In this document: in pieces, positions 16,072 through 17,253 of the stretch
Position numbering within the stretch: the first letter of the stretch is position 1
Layout of the letters: every line of letters starts with the position of its first letter
Assembly: GCA_003023105.1 (NCBI GenBank)
Contig: PXSZ01000057.1
Coordinates: 1 to 17,253 of the forward strand
Source of the DNA: Bacteroidetes bacterium QH_10_64_37
GTDB lineage: Bacteria > Bacteroidota > Rhodothermia > Rhodothermales > Salinibacteraceae
Reading direction: 5' to 3'
DNA length: 17,253 nt
Notes under the pieces: generated by a model
Told to the model about the DNA's origin: nothing
What the model saw: the letters and a program-made list of their open reading frames with translations, nothing else
The model's database searches: none
Translations under genes and position numbers: made by a program

Positions 16072-16891
16072 GTGGATACGCTCGATCGCTGTCCCCTCTG
16101 TCACGGCGACCATTTTCGGCACTTTCTGACGTGCCGCGACCACACCGTCTCGGGCGAGCAGTTCGACATTGTCGAGTGCGAGGCATGCGGATTCCGTTTC
16201 ACAAACCCGAGGCCCAGCGACGACGAGATTGGGCACGACTGATCGACACCCTGTACCGCTGGGTGCGCCTCTACACCCTTCGGTCGAAGCACCGCCTCAT
16301 TTCTTCGCTCGTGGCGAACCCGCCCGGCCGCCTGCTTGACTTCGGCTGCGGCACGGGAGAATTTTTGAACCTCTGTGAGTCGAAGGACTGGGAGGCGCAC
16401 GGGCTGGAGCCCGATGCGGAGGCGCAGGCGGTGGCCACCGAGAAGTATGAGCTGAGCGTCGACGACCCAGGGCGAATTCGGGACGTTCCCGCCGACCACT
16501 TCGACGTGATCACGCTGTGGCACGTGCTGGAGCACGTTCCCTCCCTCTCCACGACCGTTGAGCAGCTAAAGCGCACCCTCGCCCCCACCGGCACCCTGGT
16601 CGTGGCGGTCCCGAACTGTGCGTCGCTCGATGCCCAGTACTACGGCAGGCACTGGGCCGCATACGACGTGCCCCGCCACCTGTACCACTTCCGCCCGGAT
16701 GACGTGCGCCGCCTGTTCGATCAACATGAAATGACCGTCCGCGACATTCGTCCGATGCGGCTCGACGCGTTTTACGTGTCGCTCCTCAGCGAGCGCCGGT
16801 GGTGGCCCTCCTCTCCACTCTGTGGGCGGCCCGCCACGAGCACCGGTATTCTGCGCAACTGTATTTGATACGGGCGAACGACGCTCCATGA
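16072..16891 (+). pseudogene. Zinc-ribbon class I SAM methyltransferase broken in three reading frames
   Basis: Three consecutive frames carry one recognisable protein. From GTG at 16072: VDTLDRCPLCHGDHFRHFLT, then DIVECEACGFRFTNPRPSDDEIG, a C-x2-C...C-x2-C zinc ribbon, ending at TGA 16240-16242. The next frame resumes with RLIDTLYRWVRLYTL, the SAM-binding LLDFGCGTGEFL, LWHVLEHVP, WAAYDVPRHLYHF and FYVSLLSER, and stops at 16868. The third frame gives the expected C-terminus YSAQLYLIRANDAP, ending with TGA at 16889-16891. Intact relatives, as I remember them, have about 16-17 residues (a YY-x-S-x-x-YISHS-type segment) between EIG and LID; here they are missing, which fits a deletion of about 49 bp. 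The second break, near 16795, also needs a net loss of one base modulo three. A shorter product could start at ATG 16185 (227 residues) but would lack the ribbon. In complete form the enzyme probably methylated a sugar or glycan intermediate. Confidence 0.85.
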
Positions 16892-17253
16892 ACAAGGTGA
16901 ACCTCTTCCTCATCGGCGTGAACAAGGCCGGGACGAGCTGGCTCCACTACCTGCTCGACCACCACCCCGACGTGTTCATGGCGGATGTCAAGGAGCTCTA
17001 CTTCTTTGGCGACGAGGGCCCCGAGGGCGAAGGCCCCGAAACACGTACGGCGTATCACAGCCACTTCCCCTTCGACGAGAATTATCGATACTTTGGGGAC
17101 GCCACGGTGATGTATTACAAAAGCGCCGCGACCGCCGACGAGATTCGGGCCTATAATCCCGACGCAAAGCTCTTTGCCATCGTCCGCGACCCCATCCAGC
17201 GCCTCCTGTCCCAGTTCCGGTACAACAAGCAACTTGGCCTCATCGATGAGGGC
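16888..17253 (+). CDS. Sulfotransferase 5, C-terminus cut off by window edge
   Basis: The first 122 residues of a predicted PAPS-dependent sulfotransferase are present and open to the edge; a full protein would be roughly 280-320 residues. The phosphosulfate loop is IGVNKAGTSWLHYLL at 9-23, with KAGTS in place of the usual KSGTT. VKELYFFG (36-43) is a version of the K-E-P/Y signature. The 3'-phosphate site is AIVRDPIQRLLSQFRYN at 100-116. Between them is a short acidic glycine-rich stretch (GDEGPEGEGPE, 43-53). The ATG overlaps the stop codon of the methyltransferase's original frame as ATGA, so the two were probably translationally coupled before the methyltransferase broke. It resembles sulfotransferase 2 in type more than the other three, but is clearly not a copy. 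Confidence 0.9.
   Translation, partial: MNKVNLFLIGVNKAGTSWLHYLLDHHPDVFMADVKELYFFGDEGPEGEGPETRTAYHSHFPFDENYRYFGDATVMYYKSAATADEIRAYNPDAKLFAIVRDPIQRLLSQFRYNKQLGLIDEG

Overview
The window is high-GC bacterial DNA with long, tightly packed genes and few Shine-Dalgarno sequences. The Bacteroidota-style YfhO protein, the zinc-ribbon SAM methyltransferase (WAAYDVPRHLYHF signature), the lone YbbR protein and the menaquinone-type isochorismate synthase suggest a high-GC member of Bacteroidota/Rhodothermota, perhaps Salinibacter-like. This assignment is inference; there is no rRNA or other marker gene.

Left block (1-4703, all minus strand): the C-terminally cut isochorismate synthase at the window edge, a histidine-phosphatase/phosphoglycerate-mutase-like enzyme, an unrecognised membrane protein, an EamA-type transporter and a YbbR-domain protein. 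These look like ordinary chromosomal genes.

Middle block (4785-8503): a minus-strand cassette of sulfotransferase, GT4-like glycosyltransferase and sulfotransferase with short stop/start overlaps. It is followed by about 0.7 kb that holds no intact gene but may hold the remains of one, possibly an arylsulfotransferase-like gene.

Right block (8504-17253): a Wzx-like polysaccharide flippase and a sulfotransferase on plus; a predicted beta-propeller protein on minus; another sulfotransferase on plus; a large YfhO-family membrane protein on minus; then on plus a SAM methyltransferase broken into three frames and, coupled to it through ATGA, a fifth sulfotransferase that runs off the right edge.

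Taken together, 4785-17253 reads as an accessory locus for a sulfated surface glycan or glycolipid. The glycosyltransferase would build the chain, the flippase would export it, YfhO may add sugars on the outer face of the membrane, and five mutually divergent sulfotransferases would place sulfate groups. No PAPS synthesis genes and no polymerase are visible. A broken methyltransferase, a probable degraded gene and an in-frame duplication in the flippase indicate recent change. The least explained parts are the number and diversity of the sulfotransferases and the histidine-bearing propeller protein among them.
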